A stretch of 64,000 nt of DNA from Streptomyces flavofungini (GTDB taxonomy: Bacteria > Actinomycetota > Actinomycetes > Streptomycetales > Streptomycetaceae). How positions within the stretch are numbered: the first letter of the stretch is position 1; each line of letters starts with the position of its first letter. The notes beneath the pieces are model-generated. The model ran no database searches. It had not been told where the DNA came from and saw only the letters and a program-made list of their open reading frames with translations. The position numbers and the translations under genes are program-made. This document shows, piece by piece, positions 34,672 to 43,845 of the stretch. The DNA lies in NCBI RefSeq assembly GCF_030388665.1, contig NZ_CP128847.1:1-64000 (forward strand). The letters are read 5' to 3'.

Positions 34672-36182
34672 CGTGTACGGGGTGGGGTCATGCGGGCGTG
34701 CAGCAGGGTGCTTCGGGTGAGTTCGGCGCCGTGCTGGTGTTCCTCGTTGAACAGCTTGGTCAGGCCCTTGGGGGCGTTCCAGTGCTCGCGCAGGTTGATG
34801 GTGGCGCCGAGGTCGTCTAGGAGCGCGTCGACGACGGTCGCGGCCTCGCTGGGCCGGTCGCCCCAGCCGTCGCCCCACCACAGGTGCTCGGTCGGTGTGC
34901 AGGGCGCGGGGTGGACGTGCCCGTCGCTGGTGGTGGCCCAGACGGTGTGGTGCAGCACGACCGAGGCGAGTTCCGCGCCGCCGTCCGGGAGGGACAGCGG
35001 GGCGTAGAACCGCCAGGCCGGCTTGCCGCCGTCGCCGGGGGTGCGCAGGACGGGCATGTCGGTGAGCGGGTCGATGAAGAAGGCCTCCGCCGTGTCGCCG
35101 TGGGCGAGGACGGCGTGGGCGGCGGTTGGGTCGCACATGGTCAGTCGCCGGGCCCATCGCTCGCTGATTGCGCCGGGCTGTACGGGGACTTCGGTGACCG
35201 TTCCGAACGGCAGCAGGTCCGGATCGCGGCCGACGGCGACCTCGAGGGCTGCGACGGCGTCCGGGTGGCTGCTCAGGGCGAGCTTGTGCCAGCCGTCCTT
35301 GAGCGCTTGGCGGTCGCCGTCGCACGGCAGGGGGTGGCGGGTGGTGTCGGGCACGGCGCCGATGACGACGGGGTTCGGGCGCTCGCCGTACCCCTCTCTG
35401 CCGAAGATCTCGTTGTCGTGGGCGGTGTGGTCGATCCGGTTGTTGCGGATGCTGTTGGCCATGTCGGTCACGGCCGCCCGTGCGGCGGTGTCGAAGGTGT
35501 TGTTGCGGGCAGCCCGGCGCAGGGTCTTCTCGTTTTCGTTGGGCGGTACCTCGGCCACGGCCGCAGGGGCTCCGGGCTGCCACTGACGGATCAGCTGCGG
35601 CAGGCGCAGCAAGTCGGGCCACCAGGGCAGGTCGTGGCCGGCGAGGGCTGCGACGTTGCCCCAGCTGGCTTCGTACTCGATGCCCGGGTGGGCGGTGTCC
35701 GCGGCGACCAGGGCCGGCCCGTGGAAGCCCATGTCCCCGTACAGGGCGCAGACGGTGGTGACACCGTCCGGGTTGCCGCTGCCGGCGAGGGCGGAGGCGA
35801 CGTCCGTGGCGACCTGGCGGTCGTCGCTGTGCACGATGCGGATCACACCGAGGGCGGTCTGCCAGTCCAGCGCCGGTCCCCGCACCGTGTCCTTGTAGCC
35901 GGCCCACCGGCCCGGCGCCGGGTTCTCGGGCAGCGGACGCACCAGCACGGCGCCGCGGTGAGAGAACTCCGGTGTCTCGGCCGCCCACCGGGAGACCTGG
36001 GTACCGTCCCAGACCTCCTCGGGCTCCTTCTTGTCGCGGAGTGCCGCGAACGGGTCGTGAGGCGGCTCGGTCGGCTGCGGAAAGTTGTCGTACTTCCGCA
36101 CCAGCCGCCACAGCCCGAAGGCGTTGACCCCCAGCAACCGCTGGACCTCCGCCTTCGACAGGTAGCTGCTGCTGACGCCCAT
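34668..36182 (-). CDS. Large hypothetical protein with N-terminal HTH-like segment
   Basis: This 504-aa protein starts at ATG 36182 with GAGGAG upstream; the open frame beyond it is Pro-rich and unlikely to be coding. The first about 45 residues (YLSKAEVQRLLGVNAFGLWRLV) look like a MerR/excisionase-type helix-turn-helix. The rest is Trp- and Pro-rich and soluble, with no recognised catalytic motif. The TAA stop is the first base triplet after the IS fragment, so the original end may have been lost. Such proteins occur on Streptomyces plasmids and islands. Confidence 0.6.
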   Translation of the reverse strand: MGVSSSYLSKAEVQRLLGVNAFGLWRLVRKYDNFPQPTEPPHDPFAALRDKKEPEEVWDGTQVSRWAAETPEFSHRGAVLVRPLPENPAPGRWAGYKDTVRGPALDWQTALGVIRIVHSDDRQVATDVASALAGSGNPDGVTTVCALYGDMGFHGPALVAADTAHPGIEYEASWGNVAALAGHDLPWWPDLLRLPQLIRQWQPGAPAAVAEVPPNENEKTLRRAARNNTFDTAARAAVTDMANSIRNNRIDHTAHDNEIFGREGYGERPNPVVIGAVPDTTRHPLPCDGDRQALKDGWHKLALSSHPDAVAALEVAVGRDPDLLPFGTVTEVPVQPGAISERWARRLTMCDPTAAHAVLAHGDTAEAFFIDPLTDMPVLRTPGDGGKPAWRFYAPLSLPDGGAELASVVLHHTVWATTSDGHVHPAPCTPTEHLWWGDGWGDRPSEAATVVDALLDDLGATINLREHWNAPKGLTKLFNEEHQHGAELTRSTLLHARMTPPRTR

Positions 36183-36407
36183 ACCGGTACTCCTCACCGT
36201 CCCCGGGCCCCGATGACAGCCCAGGCCAGGATGGGACGGACAGGCCTGGCCGCACACGGAGAGTGCCGCGCCCTGCCCGGTTCCCCACCCGCATTGGCCG
36301 AGAAGCCCCCTTTGCGGGGTCCAACCTGCCGCTGGAGTTGCTGCCGGTGCATTCCGCGACGGAGGCGGAACGCCAAGGTCGGCCATGGGCCCTGAGCAGG
36401 CTCAGGC

Positions 36408-37820
36408 TCATTCCGTGCTCTTTCTGGCGTGATGGGCGGCGAGTTCGTCCGCATAGCGAGCGGTGACGTTCTGCCAGGCGGCCGAGGCTGCGGCCAGCTG
36501 ACGCCGACGCTGCCGTCCGGAGATATCCGGATCATCGGTTCCGGCGGGCTCGGAGTAGAGCACGTCTGCCGCCCGCTCAGCCACGGGAACAACCTGCGGA
36601 GCGATCTCGACGAGAGCGGTGAGGATCTCCCGCACCGGGCCCGGCAACACCGGCACCTCTGCCGCTTCCTTCGCCCGCTTCTCGGCAACCCACGCTGCCC
36701 AGGCCGGGTTGCGCATCGCTGCAGCCGCGTGCTCGAGAGCAGTTGTCCGCTCCGAGGCTGCCGGAGTCGTCCGCTGAGGGCTGGCGTCGGCGGCGAGGCG
36801 GGCCCGGATGAACTGATCCGGCCGCTCGGGCCGCCACCGCACACCAGCGCACATGCCGGTCAGCTCGGCAGCGATCTCGCAGGCGTCCAGGCCCCGGTCG
36901 GTCAGTGGACGCAGCACGAACTCAAGACGCCGCAGCGGCACCGTCTGCGTCCAGTTCACCAGAGACCGCACCAGCCGCACCGTGCGCGCTGCCCGCCGCA
37001 CATCCCCCGCCGTGCGACGGCGGCCGTTGACTGGACTGCTCTGATGGGGGATCTCGCTTCGGCGGCACGCGCCCTGGCGCGGGGTGTAGTTACAACCCCC
37101 CACTACCTCAACTTTCTCCGCCTCCTTAACCAAGGTCAGGGAAGGGGTCTCAACCCCCTGCGAGCAGGAGGTTTCCACAGGCGAGTTATCCACAGGATTC
37201 CCAGCAGAATCAGCTGCACCAGCCGCAGGGGCGGAGCGGGGCGAGGGCAGCACACGGCGCGCAGCTGCCGCAGGGTCCGCGGGCACCCGGCGGTGGTCGA
37301 CGACGATCCGCGCCGTGTAGCCGGAGCCGACCACCACGTGGCCCAGGGCGCGGTCGTAGACCGGCGGGATCACCGCCGCGTAGACCGTCGCAGTCGCCGC
37401 GTACCCACCCAGCCCTCGTGCGCGGCGGACGTTGGCACGACTACCGCGCACCACCCACGCCAGAGCCCCCAGTTCCCTCAGATAGCCCACATGCCGGGCC
37501 ACCGTCGCCCGCGACAGGCCCAGCCGCCCCACCATCCCCTCCACGCAGTACCGGACATGACCAGTGTCGTAATCCATCCGCTCGGCCAGATCACGCGCCA
37601 CCCGCACCGTCGTCACGGAAACACGCGGATGCACGCCTTGGGCGACCAGCCACTCCACCGCCCGCAGCCACCGCCGCGGCCCCGAACGCCGAGACCGCGT
37701 CGCCCCCACCTCCTGCTCCCCCGCAGGCACCAGCCCCACCGGAAGCACCACCACCGACCGTGCGAAGGACGCAACCTCGGCGGGAGCGAGAACCCCAGGC
37801 TCGGGAGCAACAGCGCTCAC
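36408..37820 (-). CDS. Plasmid-replication-like winged-helix protein
   Basis: This 470-aa protein is read from GTG 37820 (G-rich site upstream); the open frame continues further but looks non-coding. Residues about 65-150 form a helix-turn-helix region: ERMDYDTGHVRYCVEGMVGRL followed by SRATVARHVGYLRELGALAWV, a classic winged helix as in Rep and MarR-type proteins. The middle is a long Ala/Pro/Ser linker, and the C-terminus (about 330-470) is helical and Arg-rich. It resembles helix-turn-helix replication or maintenance proteins of Streptomyces linear plasmids. A replication role is inference. Confidence 0.6.
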   Translation of the reverse strand: MSAVAPEPGVLAPAEVASFARSVVVLPVGLVPAGEQEVGATRSRRSGPRRWLRAVEWLVAQGVHPRVSVTTVRVARDLAERMDYDTGHVRYCVEGMVGRLGLSRATVARHVGYLRELGALAWVVRGSRANVRRARGLGGYAATATVYAAVIPPVYDRALGHVVVGSGYTARIVVDHRRVPADPAAAARRVLPSPRSAPAAGAADSAGNPVDNSPVETSCSQGVETPSLTLVKEAEKVEVVGGCNYTPRQGACRRSEIPHQSSPVNGRRRTAGDVRRAARTVRLVRSLVNWTQTVPLRRLEFVLRPLTDRGLDACEIAAELTGMCAGVRWRPERPDQFIRARLAADASPQRTTPAASERTTALEHAAAAMRNPAWAAWVAEKRAKEAAEVPVLPGPVREILTALVEIAPQVVPVAERAADVLYSEPAGTDDPDISGRQRRRQLAAASAAWQNVTARYADELAAHHARKSTE

Positions 37821-38296
37821 CAGCCGCCCCCGAGAACGGTCCGCTTCGCCGGCAGAGCAGCCGCCGCTGTACCTGTGGGAGCGAGCCGCGGCGCGCAGGC
37901 GCACCGCAGCTGTACCCATCCGAGGACGGTCCCGGGGCCACCCGAGCGGAGGCGCGGGGGGCAAACCTCAGCCCAATCAAGGCGCGTTTCCCGCAATTCG
38001 AGCCCAGAGTGACCCGGCCCACGCGCACAAAAATGGACCAACCGGGCGTGAGTGGGGTGGAAAACGGCGCGGCAGTACTGCAAAATGGCTCCTGTTGTTG
38101 AGGCAGGGCCTCGACGGCATGACGAAGCCCGACTCGGTGCTTCGTGGTTCCGGTCAGAACCAGTACTGCTCAGGCCAATCGGGGTGGTAGCCGATGGTCA
38201 GAGCCTTCGCCGGGTGGTAGCCCGGCGGTGGGATTCGGCCGCAGGATCTGCGCGGTGGTGTAGGAGCCACCAAGCGGACGCGGCCCGCTTTTTGCC
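37821..38296. other. 476-bp gap without a supported gene
   Basis: The gap lies upstream of the replication-like gene. No clear iterons, AT-rich origin block or RNA gene were seen. It contains the expected promoter region of 36408-37820, but no promoter could be called. Confidence 0.35.
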
Positions 38297-38458
38297 TTAG
38301 ATCACATCAACCTCCGCAGGAGAGGTCTGCCCACGCCTGGACCAGCGCGGAAGCACAGAAAGGGCACCCGCCCGCCGGAGCGACGCATACGTCGTCGCTG
38401 CCACGGCGGAGGGTGCCTTGGTGTGTGTCTGTCGGAGGGTAGGGGTACCCTGAATCAC
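38297..38458 (-). CDS. Small basic peptide
   Basis: A GTG at 38458 with AAGGAAGG seven bases upstream opens a 53-aa peptide rich in Arg, Thr and Ala, ending ...SRRGQTSPAEVDVI. No membrane span or Cys pattern is seen. The same frame continues open upstream but lacks coding character. It could be a real small regulatory peptide or chance. Confidence 0.3.
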   Translation of the reverse strand: MIQGTPTLRQTHTKAPSAVAATTYASLRRAGALSVLPRWSRRGQTSPAEVDVI

Positions 38459-38683
38459 GACGTGACCTTCCTTGGAGATATAGGTCGCGTTCCTGCCCTG
38501 CGACTTGCTCAAGGTCGCAGGGCTTAAATCTGTATGGGGGATATGGGAGATCACTCTACCCCCGCGTCCTGCCTCAGACGCACGCCGCCCCATACTGTGT
38601 CGCACCCGTCTCAGGCACAGTTGACACACCGACAGCTCCACTAGAGAACCGGGCCTCAACGCCACCCGACACCCACCCACGGC

Positions 38684-39358
38684 ATGATGATCACCATGCA
38701 GACGCCCGACCAGCTGGCCACGAGCTACGCCCAACCGACGCGCCGCCGCGCGTACATCACCGGGATGCGCCAGCTCGCCGCCGCACGCCGCCCCGGCGAG
38801 CCTGTCCGCGTCTACCTCAGCGCCCCACCCGCCATCCAGGCCCGCCCCGGCTGGCCACGACGCGTCGACCGCATTGGCGCCGAACTGCCCGACGAAGTCG
38901 ACCTCGTGCACTTCCAGGACGTCTTCGACCCAGCGGCGGACTACTTTGAGCAGTGGGCCGCCATCGCCGACACCTTCGGCGGACTCATCGTCATCGGCGT
39001 CCACCGCGACCGCCGCCGCGGCCCCCGCGAGCAGACCCTCGGCCCCATCGCCCGCCAGGAACTCATCCACCTCGTCGCCGCGGGCAAACCGGTCCTGCTC
39101 CACAGCACGAAAGCCGGACTCGTACCCGTCGTCGACTGCAAGCCCCGCCGCGTCGGCGACGAACCACGCCAACGCCTCCGCCTCACCGTGCCGCCCGCCT
39201 GGCAGCCCCACGAGCCGACCCTCCAGGCCGCACTCGCCGCCCTCACACCAAAGCACGCCGAAACCAGCGGCGCCCCCACACAGCGCACCGCCGACCCCGA
39301 AGATGGACCGCGCCGTGCCAGCGGTCACCTGGCACACCCGTTCACCACCTGCCACTAA
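38684..39358 (+). CDS. Hypothetical protein with Rossmann-like core
   Basis: This 224-aa protein contains alternating strands and helices: VRVYLSAPPAIQARPGW (about 42-58), a DLVHFQDVF strand, FGGLIVIGVHRDRRRGP, ARQELIHLVAAGKPVLLHST. The pattern resembles nucleoside 2-deoxyribosyltransferase-like folds, in which a catalytic Glu/Asp lies in a similar place, but no diagnostic motif is certain. The C-terminal 40 residues are disordered. It is monocistronic. Confidence 0.55.
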   Translation: MMITMQTPDQLATSYAQPTRRRAYITGMRQLAAARRPGEPVRVYLSAPPAIQARPGWPRRVDRIGAELPDEVDLVHFQDVFDPAADYFEQWAAIADTFGGLIVIGVHRDRRRGPREQTLGPIARQELIHLVAAGKPVLLHSTKAGLVPVVDCKPRRVGDEPRQRLRLTVPPAWQPHEPTLQAALAALTPKHAETSGAPTQRTADPEDGPRRASGHLAHPFTTCH

Positions 39359-39533
39359 CAGTGCAGCCATCACACTCAGCACACCCGCCCCAATCTCAAC
39401 ACCCGGCGGGCACACCACACGTAGGACCGCACGACAAGCCACGACGACTCCCACGCCACGGGAACCAACAACGTCAACTCCCACCAGACGGGAAGCGGCG
39501 CACACGCTCGGCCGGTCCCCGTGTGATCGGGCC

Positions 39534-39979
39534 GGCACGCATCCCGCGCCCGGCCCTTCTTCTTGAACCGCGGATAGCCCATCGCACGGCCTGTTCGCTT
39601 TCCCGACAGCGAGCCCAGCCAGTTTTGCCACGCCCGGCGTCGATGAACGCCGACTGGAACGTGTACGTGTTCACCTCATACCACCACGGACACGGCCGCC
39701 CCGGCCCCAACGCGCCCTCGGGCAGCTCGCCCTTCCGTGAATCACCCTTGATCAAATTCAGGTGCTTCTGGATGGCCAGCTTCGACGGCACCGGCACCTT
39801 CACCCGCCGCCGCGCCTCCGACTCCGGCACGCCCTGGTCGACGAGCACCTGTACCTGGCGCCGCCACTCCGGGTGCGCGGACACGTTCATCCCCAGCGCA
39901 TGGTTGAACGCCCACCGCGCTGCTCCAGCGTGAACCGGAACGCTTTGAGGGCCTCCTGCTGCACGGCTTCGCCCCTCAC
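39534..39979 (-). pseudogene. tnpB: Decayed N-terminal fragment of an IS605-type TnpB
   Basis: Three frames together spell the N-terminal third of a TnpB RNA-guided nuclease: VQQEALKAFRFTL, then RWAFNHALG, TYTFQSAFIDA and finally NWLGSLSGKRTGRAMGYPRF followed by KKKGRARDA. Breaks between them are a deletion of about 45 bases and a short one near 39635. The RuvC-like catalytic part, the tnpA partner and a recognisable reRNA end are absent. Non-functional relic. Confidence 0.75.
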
Positions 39980-40212
39980 CTCATGCTCAGGACAGTGGCG
40001 TTGGGGACTTTAGACCAGGGCACTGACATTACGGGCTTCCCTCCGTAGGCCACCGACTCACACGGGGTGTCGATCAGATAGCCGGGTTTCGCGAACGCGG
40101 TGTGAATCACGGTGCACACGTGCGGGCTCCCTCTGGCGTTGCCCAAGACGCTGGTCGCCTCGTGAAGGCGCTCATCAGCATCGGGGGAAGCACATCCGGA
40201 AAGGAGGATCGG

Positions 40213-40326
40213 ATGTGGAACCAGCGTGGAAAAGGCGTGGCACTTCACCGGCAGCACAGACGCAACAGCACGACGGATCCCGCGTCGTCTCGGCCGCGCT
40301 ACGGGCGGGGCAGCGCCAGGTCGTAG
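40213..40326 (+). CDS. Possible 37-aa basic peptide
   Basis: A near-perfect ribosome site (AAAGGAGG) lies seven bases before ATG 40213. The predicted peptide is very rich in Arg, Gln and Ser and overlaps the 3' end of the convergent oxidoreductase gene. Nothing else supports translation. Confidence 0.2.
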   Translation: MWNQRGKGVALHRQHRRNSTTDPASSRPRYGRGSARS

Positions 40327-41210
40327 TACACGGAGAGCGAGGCCTCGGCGCCCGAACCCTGCGAGGTGACGATACGCTGGTAGCGGCCCGATCGGATGTC
40401 CCCCACGGTCAGGATCCGGGGACGCTGCAGGCGGGGCGGGCAGTAGCCGTCGGCGTCCTGGACGAGTCCGTCGAACGCGGTCGGCTTGGTGCCGAGGTTG
40501 TTCAGCACCGTGTCGACGGCGTACGAGGTCTCCTTGCCTTCCCGGTCCTTGACCCGCACCGTCCACTCAGGCCCGTACGCGGAGCGCGCGAGGGCGACAT
40601 GGGCGACGGGAACTATGCGAACTCGGTCGTCGGCGGCGACTTCGGCTGTCTTGTAGTCGTCGCCGGGCGGGCACAGCACATGCAGCTGCTTCCGGGTGTC
40701 GGAGTAGGCGCGCAGCCACGTGCCCAGCGGCCGGTCCCCGCCGAGCACGTACGTGCGCCCCGCGAGGTCCTGCGGAACGGCTCGCCATAGCGGGGCCGGT
40801 ACGAAGTCGTCCGGCGCAGACAGCCAGGCCGCATCGGACGGGACCAGCTCGGCCACGCCGGCAGCGACGACCACGGCTCGCCCGCACAACAACTGCCCGT
40901 CATCCAAGGTGAGTTCCGCCTGCTTATCCCGCGCGGCGACGGCTGCGGCGCGAGCGCGAACGACGGAGCACCGGCCCGCAGTCTGAAGCCGCTCCAGATC
41001 GCGTTCCAGGGCGTGGGCCAGCTCGGGGCCTGTCGACCAGTTGCCCGGAACGTTCTCCACGGGGCCGATGCGGTGCAGCTTCTCGCCGACCCGCTCGGCT
41101 TCCACCACGAGCGTGCGCAGCTGCAGGCTGGCCGCCATCACCGCGGCCGCGACGCCGGCAGGGCCCGCCCCGACGATCAGAAGGTCCGCGTCGTACGACG
41201 GAGAGCTCAT
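40299..41210 (-). CDS. FAD-dependent pyridine-nucleotide oxidoreductase lacking the CxxC centre
   Basis: This 303-aa protein has the thioredoxin-reductase-like fold: the FAD motif DLLIVGAGPAGVAAAVM near the N-terminus, the NAD(P)-binding middle (TYVLGGDRPLG) and the C-terminal TVGDIRSGRYQRIVTS segment that contacts FAD. The redox-active CxxC of true thioredoxin reductases is absent, as in ferredoxin/flavodoxin reductases of this fold. Its ATG overlaps the stop of the isochorismatase-type gene. The electron acceptor is unknown; context suggests a step in small-molecule metabolism with its two operon partners. Confidence 0.85.
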   Translation of the reverse strand: MSSPSYDADLLIVGAGPAGVAAAVMAASLQLRTLVVEAERVGEKLHRIGPVENVPGNWSTGPELAHALERDLERLQTAGRCSVVRARAAAVAARDKQAELTLDDGQLLCGRAVVVAAGVAELVPSDAAWLSAPDDFVPAPLWRAVPQDLAGRTYVLGGDRPLGTWLRAYSDTRKQLHVLCPPGDDYKTAEVAADDRVRIVPVAHVALARSAYGPEWTVRVKDREGKETSYAVDTVLNNLGTKPTAFDGLVQDADGYCPPRLQRPRILTVGDIRSGRYQRIVTSQGSGAEASLSVYYDLALPRP

Positions 41211-41791
41211 GCGCAGGCCCCCTGGTGGCCGAGCTGCTCGAGCACGTCCTTGCTGGTGACGAGCTGGGCCGCGCTGATATTGCGGGCGGCCAGGAGCAGC
41301 GCTGCATCGTGGTACTGCGTCCCTCCGGTGGAGGCGCAGGCATCGGTGACGATCCACGGACGGTACCCCGCCTGGTAGGCGGCCACCGCCGAGTCGTACA
41401 CGCAGGAGTCGGTGTCGATGCCGCAGAGCACCAGATCACTCCACCCGGCGTCCCGGATCATCCGGGCGCCCTCCGTGGTGAAGACGCTTGACTGCCCCTT
41501 GTCGATGACTGCGGCAGCCGCCCCCGCGTACGGCTCAAGCTCGGCCACCAGGGCCTGCTCCTCCGCCGTCCGCAGGTTCGTCCAGCCGGTGATCCGCTCG
41601 TACGGCGAGCCTGGTTCGTTGTGGAAGCGGGCGAACACCACCGGGGCGTCGGTCTCCTGCCACCGCTTCACCAGATGCGCGATCGCGGGAACCACGGAAC
41701 GGCTGTGCTTGTTGACGAAGCCGTTCTGCACATCAATGACGATGAGCGCCGTCCTGCGAGGATCCACCCAGTCCGCCTTCCTCAGAGCCAT
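41207..41791 (-). CDS. Isochorismatase-family cysteine hydrolase
   Basis: This 194-aa protein has all three catalytic positions: Asp in LIVIDVQNGF (about 17-26), Lys in DKGQSSVF (about 96-103) and Cys in GIDTDSCVYDSA (about 125-136). Family members hydrolyse C-N bonds (nicotinamidase, N-carbamoylsarcosine amidase) or vinyl ethers (isochorismatase). The substrate cannot be told from the motif. ATG 41791 overlaps the stop of the regulator, and its own end overlaps the oxidoreductase start, so all three are translationally coupled. Confidence 0.88.
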   Translation of the reverse strand: MALRKADWVDPRRTALIVIDVQNGFVNKHSRSVVPAIAHLVKRWQETDAPVVFARFHNEPGSPYERITGWTNLRTAEEQALVAELEPYAGAAAAVIDKGQSSVFTTEGARMIRDAGWSDLVLCGIDTDSCVYDSAVAAYQAGYRPWIVTDACASTGGTQYHDAALLLAARNISAAQLVTSKDVLEQLGHQGACA

Positions 41792-42948
41792 CACGGATTT
41801 CCGTCTCGAAGAGCATCCTGGGCGGCGCGCAGCCGGTCCGGAAGCTCGCTGGTCGCCAAGATCGCCTCACGCATCACGCGGTGCTGCGCCGTCTCCGTGG
41901 GCCGGGCAGCAGTGAGCCGGGAGTACGCGCCACGCAGGTACCGCCAGCCGTAGCCGTCCGGCATCACCGGATCCCGGCCGTCTTCGACCATGTGCAGGAT
42001 GTGCGACGACAGAGCCCACAACGCCTGCGCATCGAGTTCGAGGTCGACGATCTCGCTCATCGTCAGCGCCCGCTCGTCCTGCTGCGGGTGGTACGACACC
42101 CCGGACCAGCCGGCCACCCCCTGCGACACTCCGCCGCCGAAAGAGATCGCTTCAGGGTGCTTCCAGCCCTCGGCGAACTTGGCGTCTTCCACACCAGACC
42201 CCAGGGGCGACACGTTCTCCGGGTCCTGCCGGTTGACCAGGACGGACGGGGTCGTCAAAAGTTGCAGCGCGGTCTCCAGCCCCGGCCCCGCCCACGAGTG
42301 CTCCCGCAGTTCGTACGCCGACAGCACGTACTCCGGGCTCGCATCGACCGCCACCGCGACGGAGTGCTCGACTAGGAGCTCCCGAAGCCGCTTCCCCGCC
42401 CAGGACCGGTCCTTCAGATAGGAGCGGTACCGCCACACCGCCAGCTCGGTCATCGACTCGACCCGGCGGTGCTCCTCCAGGTGCACCACGGCGATCCCGC
42501 ACGTGTAGACATGCACAGCCGAGGCGTGCGCCGTGCGATGACCACCCGGCAGGACCCGCCTCTCAAGTCCGCCCGGCCCCGCCGACTGCGGCACCCCCGC
42601 GGCATACAGCGGCGCCAGCCTCTCCCCGACGTGCACGGGCAGAAACTTGTGCGACACCACCGAGCACGGCCCCGGCCGCGCGGCGGCAAGGTCCCCCAGT
42701 GCGCTCTCGCCCCGCAGCGTCGCCAACCGCACACGGAAAGCCTCTTGTTCCTCCGCCGTGCACTGCGCCAGGGCGGCATCAAGAATCTGCTGCGTCCCCG
42801 CACGGCACACCCGCCCGGGGCGCTTCTTCCAATACGTGACCGTACGAGGGTCGATCCCCAGACGCCCGGCGAACTCACGGACGGACTCCCGCTTCACCGA
42901 CCGCAGCAGCAGCGCCTCCTCGCCCGTCCACTCGCTCACGGTGATCAC
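41791..42948 (-). CDS. Transcriptional regulator with N-terminal HTH
   Basis: This 385-aa protein starts at GTG 42948 after GGGGGTGT. The N-terminal about 65 residues carry an XRE-like helix-turn-helix (SVREFAGRLGIDPRTVTYWK). The remaining about 320 residues form a sensor or effector region with no recognised domain, containing a Phe/Trp-rich part (MTELAVWRYRSYLKDRSW) common to Streptomyces regulators of this type. It is the first gene of the operon with the isochorismatase and the oxidoreductase and probably controls it. Confidence 0.75.
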   Translation of the reverse strand: MITVSEWTGEEALLLRSVKRESVREFAGRLGIDPRTVTYWKKRPGRVCRAGTQQILDAALAQCTAEEQEAFRVRLATLRGESALGDLAAARPGPCSVVSHKFLPVHVGERLAPLYAAGVPQSAGPGGLERRVLPGGHRTAHASAVHVYTCGIAVVHLEEHRRVESMTELAVWRYRSYLKDRSWAGKRLRELLVEHSVAVAVDASPEYVLSAYELREHSWAGPGLETALQLLTTPSVLVNRQDPENVSPLGSGVEDAKFAEGWKHPEAISFGGGVSQGVAGWSGVSYHPQQDERALTMSEIVDLELDAQALWALSSHILHMVEDGRDPVMPDGYGWRYLRGAYSRLTAARPTETAQHRVMREAILATSELPDRLRAAQDALRDGNP

Positions 42949-43182
42949 TACACACCCCCTCGCCAGGCCGGACCAGCCCAGATTCCACGCTGTTTCCACA
43001 GCAGTTCTACACCGGGCCCTCTCGCCCAACACCCGCCATCCGGAACCTATTTGACGGCTATCCATCGGGTCAGGGCCGACGAGCTCGCGCTACTCGGCCG
43101 CGCGAAGGGGCATTAAGTGATCGAGGCAAACGGCTGCCGGATGCAGGGCGTTCCCGCCAGTGCAAGCGCGGCTGACCAACTT

Positions 43183-43554
43183 TCAGTTGAACCAGGCCCT
43201 CAGGGTGGAAGCGATCTGCCGCACGTCCAGGCCGACGGTTGCGACTTGCTCCACGAGTGCGATTGCCTGGTCGGCCTTCACCTGGAGAGTGAGGCCGCTG
43301 GCCTCCAGGAACGCGAGAGCCACGGCCGTCGCGTACAGCTCGTTGGAGTGCTCCAGGGCCGGGACTCGGACCAGCGACTGGAGCAGAGCGGCCGCCCGGT
43401 GGTGCGGCTCGGCGTACACCGGCGTATCCATGACCTTGAAGCAATGACGGGCGCGGGCACCCTCCAGAGCGCCCCAGTCCACAACTTCGGGATCTCCCGG
43501 AAGACGCTGGCGCGCGACCTCCAGCAGCCACGGCAGGTCCACGCTCAACTCCAC
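43183..43554 (-). CDS. Fic/Doc-like toxin component with degenerate motif
   Basis: This 123-aa helical protein starts at GTG 43554. The layout matches Doc-type toxins: VMDTPVYAEPHHRAAALLQSL precedes the place of the Fic motif, and YATAVALAFLEASGL matches the helix that follows it. The usual HPFxDGNKR residues are replaced by PALEHSNELYA, so the catalytic His and the phosphate-binding Asn/Lys/Arg are largely lost. Similar Streptomyces proteins are still annotated as Fic-family toxin components. It follows an RHH antitoxin by 15 bases. Confidence 0.7.
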   Translation of the reverse strand: MELSVDLPWLLEVARQRLPGDPEVVDWGALEGARARHCFKVMDTPVYAEPHHRAAALLQSLVRVPALEHSNELYATAVALAFLEASGLTLQVKADQAIALVEQVATVGLDVRQIASTLRAWFN

Positions 43555-43569
43555 GAAAATGGCCTCGTC

Positions 43570-43797
43570 TCAGGCAGCGTCGCGCTGAACCCCGGAGCCG
43601 GCACCGAACCGCTCGGCGAAGGCCGGCCCGAACTCGTCGATGTACCGCTGCGCCGCGCCGAGGAAGCGCTCCCTCGTCAGATCCTCATTGAGGATCTTGC
43701 CCGCGTAGGTCGCGGCATCGAGGTGCTGCTGCTCAGCAGACTGCCGAAGCTGCTCGTACGCCTCGTCACTGATCTCGATGCGAATCTCCTGGGCCAT
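43570..43797 (-). CDS. Ribbon-helix-helix antitoxin
   Basis: This 75-aa protein begins with a short strand (QEIRIEISDEAYEQLRQSAE) and two helices, typical of CopG/ParD-like antitoxins that bind DNA as dimers. The C-terminal half (ERFLGAAQRYIDEFGPAF) probably wraps the toxin. GTAGGAGGC precedes the ATG. It is the first gene of the toxin-antitoxin pair and likely autorepresses it. Confidence 0.75.
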   Translation of the reverse strand: MAQEIRIEISDEAYEQLRQSAEQQHLDAATYAGKILNEDLTRERFLGAAQRYIDEFGPAFAERFGAGSGVQRDAA

Positions 43798-43845
43798 GCC
43801 TCCTACGGTAGCGGGACACGTCCCCCAGCGGGGATGGGGCGAGGT

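Noticed and set aside
38297-39631. 444-codon minus-strand frame over the 224-aa gene
   Set aside because: Most of it is antisense to a gene with strand-helix periodicity. Only its last 53 codons, which have their own ribosome site, were kept as a low-confidence peptide.
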